NCBI GenBank assembly: GCA_964573115.1 | Contig: CAZNIP010000046.1 | Coordinates: 1-24,026 of the forward strand | Direction of reading: 5' to 3' | Length of the DNA: 24,026 bases | Origin: CAYOID01 sp964573115 | GTDB taxonomy: Bacteria; Desulfobacterota; Desulfovibrionia; Desulfovibrionales; Desulfothermaceae | Shown here: piece by piece, positions 14,589 to 23,982 of the stretch | Layout of the letters: each line of letters starts with the position of its first letter | Position numbering within the stretch: the stretch's first letter is position 1 | Made by a program: the position numbers and the translations under genes | Notes under the pieces: generated by a model | The model's database searches: none | What the model saw: only the letters and a program-made list of their open reading frames with translations | Told to the model about the DNA's origin: nothing

Positions 14589-17500
14589 GTGGAACAGCCC
14601 AGACGAACGCTCGGTCTCTGCCTGGGGGCCTCGACCATTTCTCTGGTCATCCTCGAGCAGCAACAGGTTCCTGATTCTTCTCAGCCCCGGCCCCCCCGAA
14701 TCCTTCACTCATCTGCCGTGCCCCACGAGGGCAACCCCAAGCAGACCCTCATCTCTGCCCTTGAAGGGCTCGACCTCCGGTCCATTTCCGGGACAGCGGC
14801 CACAGGCCGGAAATTTCGGGATTTTGTCAACCTGAGCTCCATTCCCGAGCCTGAAGCCGTTGAAAAAGCCTACGCCTTTGTCAAGCCTGCGGATGTCCAG
14901 TGCCCGGCCGTTGTCTCAGCCGGGGGGGAGACCTTCATGGTCTACGTCCTGGACCAGGCCGGGCATATCTCGAATGTGGTCACTGGCAACAAGTGCGCCT
15001 CGGGGACAGGGGAGTTCTTCCTTCAGCAGCTGCGGCGCATGGACGTCACCCTGGAGGAGGCCTCGAAATGGGCCGGGATAGAGAACCCCTACCATGTTTC
15101 GGGCCGCTGCTCCGTGTTCTGCAAGTCCGACTGCACCCACGCCACGAACAAAGGGATCCCCAAAGCCCAGGTCACGGCTGGTCTGTGCCAGATGATGGCC
15201 AACAAGATCCTCGAGCTCCTGAAAAAGGTCGAACGCCGCAACATCATGATCACCGGGGGCACGGCCCAGAATCAGATGATGGTCGATTTCCTGCGCCGGA
15301 ACATCCCCGAGCTCATTGTCCCTGATGAAGCCCCCTGCTTCGAAGCCCTTGGTGCTGCGCTGTGGGCCATGGACCATGAGACGGCCCCTTTTCCCGGTCT
15401 GGAATCCCTCCTGAAGACCGAAGCCGTCAGTTTTGAAAACCTCCCTCCCCTGCAGTCCTTTGCAGACCAGGTGACCTTCAAGACCATGGACCACGGCCGG
15501 GTGAACCCCGGCGACGTCTGCCTGCTCGGGCTGGACGTGGGCTCGACGACCACCAAGGCCGTGCTCGTCCGACATGAGGACAACGCCCTGCTGGCCTCCA
15601 TCTACCTGCGGACCAACGGCGATCCGGTGGGGGCCTCCAGACGCTGCTACCAGGCCCTCCTGGACCAGATCCGCCTGGAGACGGAACCGGAAGAGCTTTC
15701 CATCATCGGTCTGGGCGTCTGCGGGTCCGGTCGGCAGATCGCCGGCCTCCATGCCCTGACCGACGGGGTGATCAACGAGATCATCGCTCACGCCACGGCC
15801 GCCGTGTTTTTCGACCCTGAGGTGGACACCATCTTTGAAATCGGGGGCCAGGATGCCAAGTACACCTACATCACCAATGGCGTGCCTTCGGACTATGCCA
15901 TGAACGAGGCCTGCTCGGCCGGGACAGGCTCTTTTCTGGAGGAGTCCGCACTGGAAACCCTGGGCGTGGAGATGGAGGACATCGCCCGGACAGCCCTCAC
16001 TGGCCTCCGACCCCCGAACTTCAACGACCAGTGCGCGGCCTTCATCGCCTCGGACATCAAGAACGCCATCCACGAGAGCATCTCCCACGAAGACATCGTG
16101 GCCGGCCTGGTCTACTCCATCTGTATGAACTACGCCAACCGGGTCAAAGGGAATCGCCCGGTCGGGGAGAAAGTCTTCATGCAGGGCGGCGTCTGCTACA
16201 ACAGAGCCATCCCGCTGGCTATGGCCGCCCTGGTCGGCAAGCCGATCATCGTTCCCCCGGAACCTGGCCTGATGGGGGCCTTCGGGGTGGCCCTGGAGAT
16301 CAAGAAGAGGCTGGCCTCGGGCCTGCTGACCAGAGGGGACTTCGACCTCCGCAGTCTGGCTGATCGAGAGGTCCGCTACGGGAAAACCTTCACCTGCAAA
16401 GGGGGCCGGGAAAAGTGCGACCGGGGCTGCCGCATTTCGACCATTGAGATCGAAGGCCGGAAGTATCCCTTCGGCGGGGCCTGCAACCGCTACTACAACC
16501 TGCGCCGCAAGGTCAGCGTGGACGTCCGGCAGCTCGACCTGGTCAAGGAGCGCCAGAGGCTGGTCTTCGAGACCTATGGCCCGGGTTCCCAGACCCTGCC
16601 TGAAGGCACGTTCAGAGGCCGGGTGGGGCTCAACCGGAGCTTTCTGGTCAACACCTACGCCCCCCTGTACACGACCTTTTTCAACCAGCTGGGCTATGAG
16701 GTCGTCCTGCCCGGACAGCCGTCCCAGGAAGGCATCGATCAGCGAAACGCCGCCTTCTGCTATCCCGCGGAGCTGGCCCACGGCTTTTTTCAGACCCTGC
16801 TCGAGACTGAGGACCTGGATGTCATCTTCCTGCCTCACTTCAAGGCCGTCCCCGTCCTGGACCCCGAATCCAGCCAGCAGTCCCAGGTCTGCCCCCTGGT
16901 CCAGGGCGAGACCTTCTACCTCCGGTCGACCTTCAAGCACAGCCTCCAGAAGCTCAAGGAGGCCGGGACCGTGGTCCTGTCCCCGGTCATGGATCTCAGC
17001 CAGGGCCTTGAGGGCAGCGCCCAGCCGCTGCTGTCCGCAGCCCGGGATCTGGGCATCCCCAAAGCGGAAGCCCGGCAGGCCCTGGAGCGGGCTTTGGACC
17101 GGCAGCAGGCCTGCTTTGACGAGATGCAGCGGATCGGGCGGCGGGCCCTGTCGGAGCTGGAGTCCGAGCCCGACCGCTTTGGCGTGGTCATTGTCTCCAG
17201 GCCCTACAACGGCCTGGTTGAGGAGGCCCACATGGGCATCCCCCACAAGTTCGCCTCCAGGAACATCATGGTCATCCCCATGGACTTTTTGAGCCTGGAG
17301 CAGGAGCATGCCAAGCGGCACATGTACTGGGGCATGGGCCAGTACATCCTCAAGGCGGCCAGGGCGATCAAGAAGCACCCCCAGCTCTTCGGGACCTACA
17401 TCACCAACTTCTCCTGCGGCCCTGACTCCTTTGTGGTCGGCTTTTTCCGGGACATCATGGGCAGGAAGCCCTCCCTGACCCTGGAGCTGGACAGTCACAC

Positions 17501-18947
17501 CGCGGATGCCGGCCTGGAGACCAGGGTGGAAGCCTTCATCGACGTGGTCAACGCCTATCGCCAGCTGGAGAGCTCCATCGCCCCCCTGGAAGCCCGCAAA
17601 CCCTTTGTCCCGGCCAGGATCGTCCAGGACAACGGTCGACTGGAAGTGGCCACCTCCTCCGGAGAGACCCTCCCGGTCAACGATCCCAGAGTCAAGGTCC
17701 TCTTGCCCTCCATGGGCAGGATATCCTCCCAGGCCTTTGCCGCCATCCTCAGGGGGGTCGGCTTCCGGGCCATGGCCCACAAGCCGGCGGACGACAACGT
17801 GCTCAAGCTCGGTCGCTCCAACACCTCCTGCAAGGAATGCCTGCCCCTGATCCTGACCACGGGAACACTGCTCAGCTACCTCCACAACGGCAAGTCCCGG
17901 GACGAGGTCCTGGTCTACTTCTTCGCCTCCGGAACAGGGCCCTGCAGGTTCGGTCAGTACTCCATCTTCATGGAAGACCTCATTCAGCGCCAGCGCATCC
18001 CGGACGTGGCCATCATGACCATCTCCGCGGACAACTCCTATGTCGGCCTGGGGACCGAGTTTGAAAAGCGAGGCTGGTGGGCCATCGTGGTCTCGGACAC
18101 CATGGAGGACATCCGGTCCATGCTCCTGGCCAATGCCCGGGACCCTGAATCGGGCATGGCCGTCTTTGAGCACGAGCTGCAGGACATCCTGACCGTCCTG
18201 GAAACTGGAAGCCTGCAGGACCTTGAGGCCCAGCTGAAGCGCACGGCATCGAATCTGGCCGCCATCCCCCTGAAAATGCCCCCTGAAGATGTGCCCACCG
18301 TGACCCTGACCGGGGAGATCTTCGTCCGCCGTGACGATCTCTCCAGGCAGCACCTGACCGAGCAGCTGGCCAGCAAAGGCTTTGCCACCATCTGCTCCCC
18401 CATTGCCGAGTGGGTCAAGTACTGCAACTACATGGTGGACAAAAAGCTCAACCCGGTGGACATGAATCTTCTGGAAAAGCTGAAGTTCCGGCTGCGGAAC
18501 ACCTTTCAGAACCGGTATGAAAAACGGATCAAGGCCATCCTCTCCCAGTCGGGTCTGGTCCAGAACGGGACGGTGGACATCGACGAGATCATGAACAGCT
18601 CCCAGCCTCACCTGTCCCGGGACCTCCCGGGAGAAGCCGTGTTGACCATCGGCGGGGCCCTGAGCGAAATCGTGACCCATTCCTGCGGGGTCATCGCTAT
18701 CGGCCCCTTCGGGTGCATGCCCAACCGGCTCTCCGAGGCCATCCTCAACGAGGCCATGACCAGGGAAGACAAGCTGGCCGCATCATCCAACAGCTCTTCC
18801 CTGCGCTCTGCCCTGACCAGCATCGACAACCTGCCTTTCCTGGCCATTGAAAGCGACGGCTCGCCGTTCCCCCAGCTCATCCACGCCAAGCTGGAGGCCT
18901 TTTGTCTGCGGGCCAAACGACTGCATGACCAGATCAGGGCCGGTTGA
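14589..18947 (+). CDS. Giant acyl-CoA dehydratase activase/dehydratase-like fusion
   Basis: This 1452-residue protein fuses two activase repeats to a DUF2229 region and a C-terminal HgdB-like dehydratase/reductase region. Family activases (HgdC, BcrAD) use ATP and a bridging [4Fe-4S] cluster to pump electrons at very low potential into 2-hydroxyacyl-CoA dehydratases, benzoyl-CoA reductases or double-cubane proteins. Repeat 1 (about 1-285) has C136 (NKCASGTG) and C174 (GRCSVFC). Repeat 2 (about 312-590) has an intact phosphate loop GLDVGST (314-320), GGQD at 419-422, C442 (EACSAGTG) and C482 (NDQCAAF). A cysteine-rich linker follows (C603, C610, C614, C632). Further cysteines at 943, 1081, 1084, 1119, 1366 and 1376 may hold a second cluster. 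Repeat 1 lacks the phosphate-loop aspartate (GLCLGAST). Cytoplasmic; substrate unknown. Confidence 0.9.
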   Translation: MEQPRRTLGLCLGASTISLVILEQQQVPDSSQPRPPRILHSSAVPHEGNPKQTLISALEGLDLRSISGTAATGRKFRDFVNLSSIPEPEAVEKAYAFVKPADVQCPAVVSAGGETFMVYVLDQAGHISNVVTGNKCASGTGEFFLQQLRRMDVTLEEASKWAGIENPYHVSGRCSVFCKSDCTHATNKGIPKAQVTAGLCQMMANKILELLKKVERRNIMITGGTAQNQMMVDFLRRNIPELIVPDEAPCFEALGAALWAMDHETAPFPGLESLLKTEAVSFENLPPLQSFADQVTFKTMDHGRVNPGDVCLLGLDVGSTTTKAVLVRHEDNALLASIYLRTNGDPVGASRRCYQALLDQIRLETEPEELSIIGLGVCGSGRQIAGLHALTDGVINEIIAHATAAVFFDPEVDTIFEIGGQDAKYTYITNGVPSDYAMNEACSAGTGSFLEESALETLGVEMEDIARTALTGLRPPNFNDQCAAFIASDIKNAIHESISHEDIVAGLVYSICMNYANRVKGNRPVGEKVFMQGGVCYNRAIPLAMAALVGKPIIVPPEPGLMGAFGVALEIKKRLASGLLTRGDFDLRSLADREVRYGKTFTCKGGREKCDRGCRISTIEIEGRKYPFGGACNRYYNLRRKVSVDVRQLDLVKERQRLVFETYGPGSQTLPEGTFRGRVGLNRSFLVNTYAPLYTTFFNQLGYEVVLPGQPSQEGIDQRNAAFCYPAELAHGFFQTLLETEDLDVIFLPHFKAVPVLDPESSQQSQVCPLVQGETFYLRSTFKHSLQKLKEAGTVVLSPVMDLSQGLEGSAQPLLSAARDLGIPKAEARQALERALDRQQACFDEMQRIGRRALSELESEPDRFGVVIVSRPYNGLVEEAHMGIPHKFASRNIMVIPMDFLSLEQEHAKRHMYWGMGQYILKAARAIKKHPQLFGTYITNFSCGPDSFVVGFFRDIMGRKPSLTLELDSHTADAGLETRVEAFIDVVNAYRQLESSIAPLEARKPFVPARIVQDNGRLEVATSSGETLPVNDPRVKVLLPSMGRISSQAFAAILRGVGFRAMAHKPADDNVLKLGRSNTSCKECLPLILTTGTLLSYLHNGKSRDEVLVYFFASGTGPCRFGQYSIFMEDLIQRQRIPDVAIMTISADNSYVGLGTEFEKRGWWAIVVSDTMEDIRSMLLANARDPESGMAVFEHELQDILTVLETGSLQDLEAQLKRTASNLAAIPLKMPPEDVPTVTLTGEIFVRRDDLSRQHLTEQLASKGFATICSPIAEWVKYCNYMVDKKLNPVDMNLLEKLKFRLRNTFQNRYEKRIKAILSQSGLVQNGTVDIDEIMNSSQPHLSRDLPGEAVLTIGGALSEIVTHSCGVIAIGPFGCMPNRLSEAILNEAMTREDKLAASSNSSSLRSALTSIDNLPFLAIESDGSPFPQLIHAKLEAFCLRAKRLHDQIRAG

Positions 18948-19036
18948 CCTCTTTTGCTGCTGAGCGGCCACAGCCGGCCTCTGCCCCGGACCCCATGCCC
19001 CGCAGACCATTCTCCGTGCTCCAGCCCGGTTTTCAC

Positions 19037-19063
19037 TTGCCATTTTGCGCTCTTTGTCATAAT
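19037..19063 (+). promoter_or_regulatory. Possible promoter for the sigma-54 activator gene
   Basis: TTGCCA (19037-19042) and CATAAT (19058-19063), each five of six consensus bases, but spacing is only 15. It lies in the sole AT-rich part of the 150-base gap. It could drive the activator/TPR pair. Confidence 0.4.
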
Positions 19064-19097
19064 TTTGACGACCACACGACTCGAGCCTGGAGGATGC

Positions 19098-20105
19098 GTG
19101 ACCGCTCTCAAACCACGGATCATTGGAAACAGCCCTGTTCTGGAGCAGGTGCTGAAGATCGTCGACAAAGTCGCCCCCACTGAAACCACGGTTCTGGTCA
19201 CCGGGGAGTCCGGCACGGGCAAAGAGCTCATCGTGCGTCAGCTGCACTGCAACAGCCTGCGCTGCGACAAGCCACTGGTGCCCATCAACTGCGGGGCCAT
19301 CCCGGCCGATCTTCTGGAGTCCGAGCTCTTTGGGCACGAAAAAGGGGCCTTCACCCATGCTGTCCGCTCCAGGGCCGGACGGTTCGAGCTGGCCAACAGC
19401 GGAACCGTGTTCCTGGACGAAATCGGGGAGCTCGACCCCCAGCTTCAGGTCAAGATCCTCAGGGCCATTCAGGAAAAGGAGATCGAACGGGTCGGGGCCA
19501 GCCAGACCCTCAAGGTGGACGTGCGCATCGTCGCGGCCACAAACCGAAACCTGGAGAACGAGGTGGCTGCCGGCCGTTTCCGGGAGGACCTCTACTACCG
19601 GCTCAATGTCGTGCCCATCCAGATCCCCCCCCTGCGGCAGCGCCCGGAGGACATCCTGGAGCTGGCCGGACACTTCCTGAGCCACTTCTGCCACAAGAAG
19701 AAGCGGGAATCCCTGACCATCAGCACAAAGGCCAGGGAGCTGCTCCTGAGGTACTCCTGGCCTGGAAACGTCCGGGAACTGGAAAACTTCATGGAGCGGA
19801 TGTCCATCCTGTGCGACGGAAACACCGTGACCCCGGAGGACCTGCCGGACAAAATCCGCAACGAATGCCGGGAGGCCATGCCGCAGGATGCGGAGCAGCC
19901 AGCCGCATCGCCTGTCTTCAGCTGGCCCCGGCTGAGGGACATCCAGAATCTTGACCTCAATCTCAAGGACTTTCTGGACGCCGTGGAAGTGGCCCTGCTC
20001 AACGAAGCCCTTGAGGAGTCCGACGGGGTCAAGAACAAGGCTGCGGAAATCCTGGGCATCAAACGGACAACCCTGATCGAGAAGCTGAAAAAGAAGAACA
20101 TGTGA
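19098..20105 (+). CDS. PspF-like sigma-54 activator without sensor domain
   Basis: This 335-residue protein is a bacterial enhancer-binding protein: a AAA+ ATPase (about 8-240) that remodels sigma-54 RNA polymerase, and a C-terminal Fis-type helix-turn-helix (about 293-335, KNKAAEILGIKRTTLIEKLKKK). Walker A is GESGTGKE (36-43, K42), the sigma-54 loop is GAFTHA at 83-88, Walker B is D107/E108, and the arginine fingers are R162 and R168. All these positions equal those of E. coli PspF, which supports GTG 19098 as the start; GGAGG lies four bases upstream. There is no receiver, PAS or GAF domain, so activity must be set by a partner or by expression level. The fifth GAFTGA residue is H87 instead of G. 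The stop overlaps the next gene. Confidence 0.93.
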   Translation: MTALKPRIIGNSPVLEQVLKIVDKVAPTETTVLVTGESGTGKELIVRQLHCNSLRCDKPLVPINCGAIPADLLESELFGHEKGAFTHAVRSRAGRFELANSGTVFLDEIGELDPQLQVKILRAIQEKEIERVGASQTLKVDVRIVAATNRNLENEVAAGRFREDLYYRLNVVPIQIPPLRQRPEDILELAGHFLSHFCHKKKRESLTISTKARELLLRYSWPGNVRELENFMERMSILCDGNTVTPEDLPDKIRNECREAMPQDAEQPAASPVFSWPRLRDIQNLDLNLKDFLDAVEVALLNEALEESDGVKNKAAEILGIKRTTLIEKLKKKNM

Positions 20106-23098
20106 ACCGGCTCAAGCCGCCATCATGGCCTTTTTTTTGCATAAATCCACTCGTGTTGACCTGGACCTTCACCCCTGCAAAAGCCTTCTGGGCCGGACTG
20201 CTCCTCATGGTCGTCGCCTTCCCGGCTTCGGGTCTGGCGCTGGATGTCCACTGGGGCCTCCATCCGCGCAAGGAGCGGCTGGTGTTCCATTTCCAGAACC
20301 CGGTCCCCAAGGTGGATCTCAAGAGGACCGGGCCTCAGCAGCTGACCCTGACGCTGCCCCCCGGGATCTGGTCCCGGGAGGCCGAGCCCCCACAGCCAGA
20401 TCTTTCCAACTCGCGCCGGTTCAGGCTCCTGCGGCGCGCTGACAACGTCGTGGAGATCACGACCGCCTCTCCTGCTTTCGGCTTCCTCCATTTCACCCTC
20501 CCGGAGCAGAACAAGCTGGTCATCGACGTTTTCCGCGATGAACTGGGGACACAGTGGTCAGCAGCCGACACAGAAAGGGACTCTGCCCCGGCCGCAGAGG
20601 CCACGAAGAGCCCCGACCGCAAACCGGGCCCCCCGAGCGGGAAGGCGGCTGAGGCCGGGCCACAGCAGGCTGGAGCCTCCCCCCCCGCCCGGGGTGAAGA
20701 GACCCGAACGGCTCCCGGACCGTCATCCGGGCAGGGCCAGCGTATGGCCGATGCCACGGATCAGCCTGTCCGTCCGGAGCCGGCCGGCGAACCAAAACCT
20801 GCCTCTGTCCGGGCTGAGAACCCTCCAGCTCAGGTGTTCAGAGCCGCGGTCGCCTGGCACAACAAGGCCGGGCCCTCGGACGAGGAGCCAAAGGCCGAGC
20901 CCTTGCTCACCTCGGAGCAAATCCCGGAACAGGGCTCCCTGACCGGATCAGGGCCGGCTCCACCCCCAAAGACCTCCAGGCACACGATCACCAGGCCGGT
21001 GACGGCCACAGAAGTCAAGCCTGTTCAGCCCCGACCCGAGCCCGGGACGGAACCTGCTCGCGAAGTCCCCGCCCGGAACGCCACCAAAGATGCCGGACGG
21101 CCCGGCAACGGCAATCAGTCCGGGCAGGCCCGGAACGGCACCGACCTGACCAGGAGCATCTCGGCCATGATGGCCGAAGGACGGGCAGCCCTGGCCAATG
21201 GGAAGTGGCAGGCGGCCAAAACGATTTTTGCCCAGCTCCTCAGCGATCCCCGGACCTCTCAGGCCCGCCGCAAAGACATCCTGCACCATCTGGCCGACGC
21301 CACCTTCTCCCTGTACCAGGACAGCCCGGACAAACACTTCAGCCAGATCACCTCGACCCTGGAAGAGGCCATCAACGCCGACCCCGAGTCCCCTGAAACA
21401 GCCCTGGCCCTTCTCCGCCTGTTCAGGCTCAACCTCAAAGTCGGCAACCTGCCCGAGGCCAGGGGGTACTTCAATGTCCTCAAGCGGTCCTTTCCCCAGA
21501 GCCGCCATGTGCCGACAGGTCATCTCTACTGGGGCGACCACTACCTCGAGCAGCAGGAGTACAGGCCTGCAGCCAGGCACTACCGGGCCATCGTGGAGAA
21601 CAGCCCGGAGTGCTCAGCTGCTCTGCCGGCCACTGCCGGCCTGATCAAGACGCTGAAGGACCTCGAATTCTACGACCAGGCCTGGACCATGGTCGAATAC
21701 CTCAGGAACCGCTGGCCGGAGCACCCCTTGAAGAACCCCGACCTGCTGCGCTTGAGCGGCCTGGTGGCCAAGGAGACCGGAAGGAACGACGAGGCCAGAG
21801 ACCTCCTCTGGCGATACTGCAACCTCAAGCCCAGGTCCATCCAGGAGGACCTGATCCTGACCAGGATCGGGGACATCTATCTCCAGATGGGCAAGACCCA
21901 GGACGCCAGGAAGATGTATCAGAAGGTGGTCTCCCGCTATCCAGACCAGCAGGGGGGCCTGATCGCCAAAATGCGCCTGGCCGAGGAGAGCGTCAACGAC
22001 AAGCCCTCCTTCACCACCATGGTCTCCGTCTTCAACCGGCCCTACAATCTCCGTCCGGTCAAGGTCTACCGGGAAATCACCAGGGACCACCCAGACAGCC
22101 CGCTGGCCCCGCTGGCTCAGCTCAAGCTGGCCATGTGGCACGTCTGGGACACGAACTATGACCAGGCTCTGAAGGCGGTCACAGCTTTTGAACACGGCTA
22201 CGCCGACAGTCAGCTCCTGTCCAGGGCCAGGGACGTGGGGCAGAAGGCCCTGAAGCCATTGATCATGGAGGCTGTCAAAGCCTCCAGCTACGACCGGGCC
22301 CTCGAGCTCTGGGACAACCACCCCTTTCTCCATGAAGGATCAGCGCCGGAAACCAGAATTGCCGTCGCATTGAGCCTCTGGAAGGCTGGCAGCTTCGAGC
22401 AGGCCCTGACCATGGCCGAACCCTACCTCGAGCGGACCGATCTGTCCTCAGCTTCAGAAAGCGCCGTGGAGCTGGTGCTGAACATCCACCTGGCCAACAG
22501 CTCCTGGAAAGACATTCTGGGGGTGACCGAGACCCTTGAGCCCGGGGAGCTGAGCCCGGCCCTGAGGAGCCAGCTCGTCTACGCCAGGGCCCTGGCCCAT
22601 CAGCATCTGATGCAGGACGACAAGGCCAGACCTCTGTGGAGGGAGGTGGTCAACATGGACCATGTTTCAAACCTGCAGCAGGGGTTTGCCTTCTATTTCC
22701 TGGCTGAGCAGGCCATGCAGGACAACGACTGGGAAAACGTGTACATCCTGGCCCAGAAAGCCTTTCGGGAGCTGCAGGCCTCGGACCGGGCCACGGCCAA
22801 GGCCCTGGACAGCCTGGACATGCTCGTTGAAGTCACCCGTCGCTCGGGCCGGTCCCTGGAAGCCCTGGAATGGGCCCACAGGTATGGGGACCTCCTGCCT
22901 CCGGATTCTCCAGACTGGCCGGCAGCACAGTACAAGCTGGCCAACCTCTATCGCCAGAACGGCTTCCTTGCCAAATGGGAGAAAAATCTGCAAGAATTGA
23001 AGTCCAGGTTTCCGCAGTCCCTCTATGGTGAGATGGCCGCTTCAGACCTCTCCGAGCAGCGACTGCAGGAGCAGGCCCAGGCCTTCTTCGACCAGTGA
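20102..23098 (+). CDS. Secreted/envelope TPR protein with proline-rich linker
   Basis: This 998-residue protein has an N-terminal hydrophobic stretch at about 28-47 that looks like a signal peptide with an unusually long front region (cleavage perhaps after GLA near 46). It then has a beta-rich, AMIN-like domain (about 47-145), a low-complexity Pro/Ala/Glu/Arg region (about 150-345), and some 650 residues of TPR-like helical repeats. I know no exact family; such proteins usually scaffold envelope, pilus, flagellar or secretion assemblies in the periplasm. GTG 20102 overlaps the regulator stop (GTGA), implying translational coupling. No strong ribosome binding site is visible. A start at ATG 20207 would remove much of the signal region. 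Confidence 0.83.
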   Translation: MNRLKPPSWPFFCINPLVLTWTFTPAKAFWAGLLLMVVAFPASGLALDVHWGLHPRKERLVFHFQNPVPKVDLKRTGPQQLTLTLPPGIWSREAEPPQPDLSNSRRFRLLRRADNVVEITTASPAFGFLHFTLPEQNKLVIDVFRDELGTQWSAADTERDSAPAAEATKSPDRKPGPPSGKAAEAGPQQAGASPPARGEETRTAPGPSSGQGQRMADATDQPVRPEPAGEPKPASVRAENPPAQVFRAAVAWHNKAGPSDEEPKAEPLLTSEQIPEQGSLTGSGPAPPPKTSRHTITRPVTATEVKPVQPRPEPGTEPAREVPARNATKDAGRPGNGNQSGQARNGTDLTRSISAMMAEGRAALANGKWQAAKTIFAQLLSDPRTSQARRKDILHHLADATFSLYQDSPDKHFSQITSTLEEAINADPESPETALALLRLFRLNLKVGNLPEARGYFNVLKRSFPQSRHVPTGHLYWGDHYLEQQEYRPAARHYRAIVENSPECSAALPATAGLIKTLKDLEFYDQAWTMVEYLRNRWPEHPLKNPDLLRLSGLVAKETGRNDEARDLLWRYCNLKPRSIQEDLILTRIGDIYLQMGKTQDARKMYQKVVSRYPDQQGGLIAKMRLAEESVNDKPSFTTMVSVFNRPYNLRPVKVYREITRDHPDSPLAPLAQLKLAMWHVWDTNYDQALKAVTAFEHGYADSQLLSRARDVGQKALKPLIMEAVKASSYDRALELWDNHPFLHEGSAPETRIAVALSLWKAGSFEQALTMAEPYLERTDLSSASESAVELVLNIHLANSSWKDILGVTETLEPGELSPALRSQLVYARALAHQHLMQDDKARPLWREVVNMDHVSNLQQGFAFYFLAEQAMQDNDWENVYILAQKAFRELQASDRATAKALDSLDMLVEVTRRSGRSLEALEWAHRYGDLLPPDSPDWPAAQYKLANLYRQNGFLAKWEKNLQELKSRFPQSLYGEMAASDLSEQRLQEQAQAFFDQ

Positions 23099-23172
23099 TC
23101 CGCACCAGTGGTCGGGACGGCAGGGGCGGACTGCGAAAAGACCCAGCCCGGCAAGGATCACAAGGAGGTTCC

Positions 23173-23982
23173 ATGGACAGGCAACCGATCGTCGACGGCA
23201 AGTTTTATCCAGGAACCAGAGAATCATGGGAAAAGGGAGTCCTCGGCTATCTGAACCAGGACAGCTCAGGTCCGGTCAGGAGCCCGCTCCTGGTCATGCT
23301 GCCCCATGCCGGCCATGTGTTTTCCGGAGGCGTTGCAGGCATGACCCTGGCCAGGTCCAGACTGGAGGAGACCGTGGTCCTCCTGGGCCCGAATCACACA
23401 GGTCAGGGCGACAAGCTGGCCCTCTGGCCCGAGGGCAGCTGGCACCTCCCCGGAGCCTCGATCAGAGTCGATCAGGCTCTGGCCCAGGAGATCCTCGCAG
23501 GGTGCCCGGCCATCCACTCAGATACAGCCGCCCACCAGCACGAGCACTCCCTGGAGGTCATTCTTCCCTTCCTGTGGGCCCTGAACAAGCAAACCTCCGT
23601 TGTGCCCATCTGCGTCTCCGAACCTGACCTGGAGACCCTGATCAGGGCCGGCCAGAACCTGGCCGCGGTGATCAAGAACCATGGCTCAGGGGTTTCGACC
23701 CTGGTCAGCTCGGACATGAGCCACTTCATCTCCCAGAAGGAAGCCGAGCATCAGGACCAGAAGGCCCTCCAGGCCATCCAGGACCTCGATCCGGAACGGC
23801 TGTTTGCCGTAGTCCGGGACAACGGCATCACCATGTGCGGGGTGCTGCCCATGACGCTCGGGCTGTCCATGGCCAGGGAACTGGGCGCAACCCGGGCCGA
23901 AGTGGTCCACTACGCCACCTCGGGGGACGTGATCGGCGACTACTCCCATGTGGTGGGCTATGCCGGGGTGCTGGTCTGGTGA
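23173..23982 (+). CDS. MEMO1-family protein (AmmeMemoRadiSam system protein B)
   Basis: This 269-residue protein matches the MEMO1 family. It starts IVDGKFYPG and keeps the likely metal-site residues: H45 in PHAGHVFSGG, H75 in GPNHTG, a histidine in SSDMSHF, and C222 in TMCGVLPM, plus the HQHEHSLEV block (121-127). Human MEMO1 uses the equivalent histidines and cysteine to bind copper or iron. In bacteria and archaea it often lies with an AMMECR1-like protein and a radical SAM protein of unsolved function (AmmeMemoRadiSam). Neither partner is in the window, but only 44 bases follow. AAGGAGG precedes ATG 23173, 74 bases after the TPR gene. Confidence 0.92.
   Translation: MDRQPIVDGKFYPGTRESWEKGVLGYLNQDSSGPVRSPLLVMLPHAGHVFSGGVAGMTLARSRLEETVVLLGPNHTGQGDKLALWPEGSWHLPGASIRVDQALAQEILAGCPAIHSDTAAHQHEHSLEVILPFLWALNKQTSVVPICVSEPDLETLIRAGQNLAAVIKNHGSGVSTLVSSDMSHFISQKEAEHQDQKALQAIQDLDPERLFAVVRDNGITMCGVLPMTLGLSMARELGATRAEVVHYATSGDVIGDYSHVVGYAGVLVW

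Noticed and set aside
14916..18680. Minus-strand frame of 1254 codons opposite the activase
   Set aside because: It mirrors codon bias of the activase, is rich in Gly/Val/His/Asp as expected for an antisense frame, and has no recognisable domain.
18948..19097. Sigma-54 (-24/-12) promoter before the activator gene
   Set aside because: GG and GC dinucleotides occur but nine rather than ten bases apart and with poor flanks; no convincing site was found by eye in any gap of the window.
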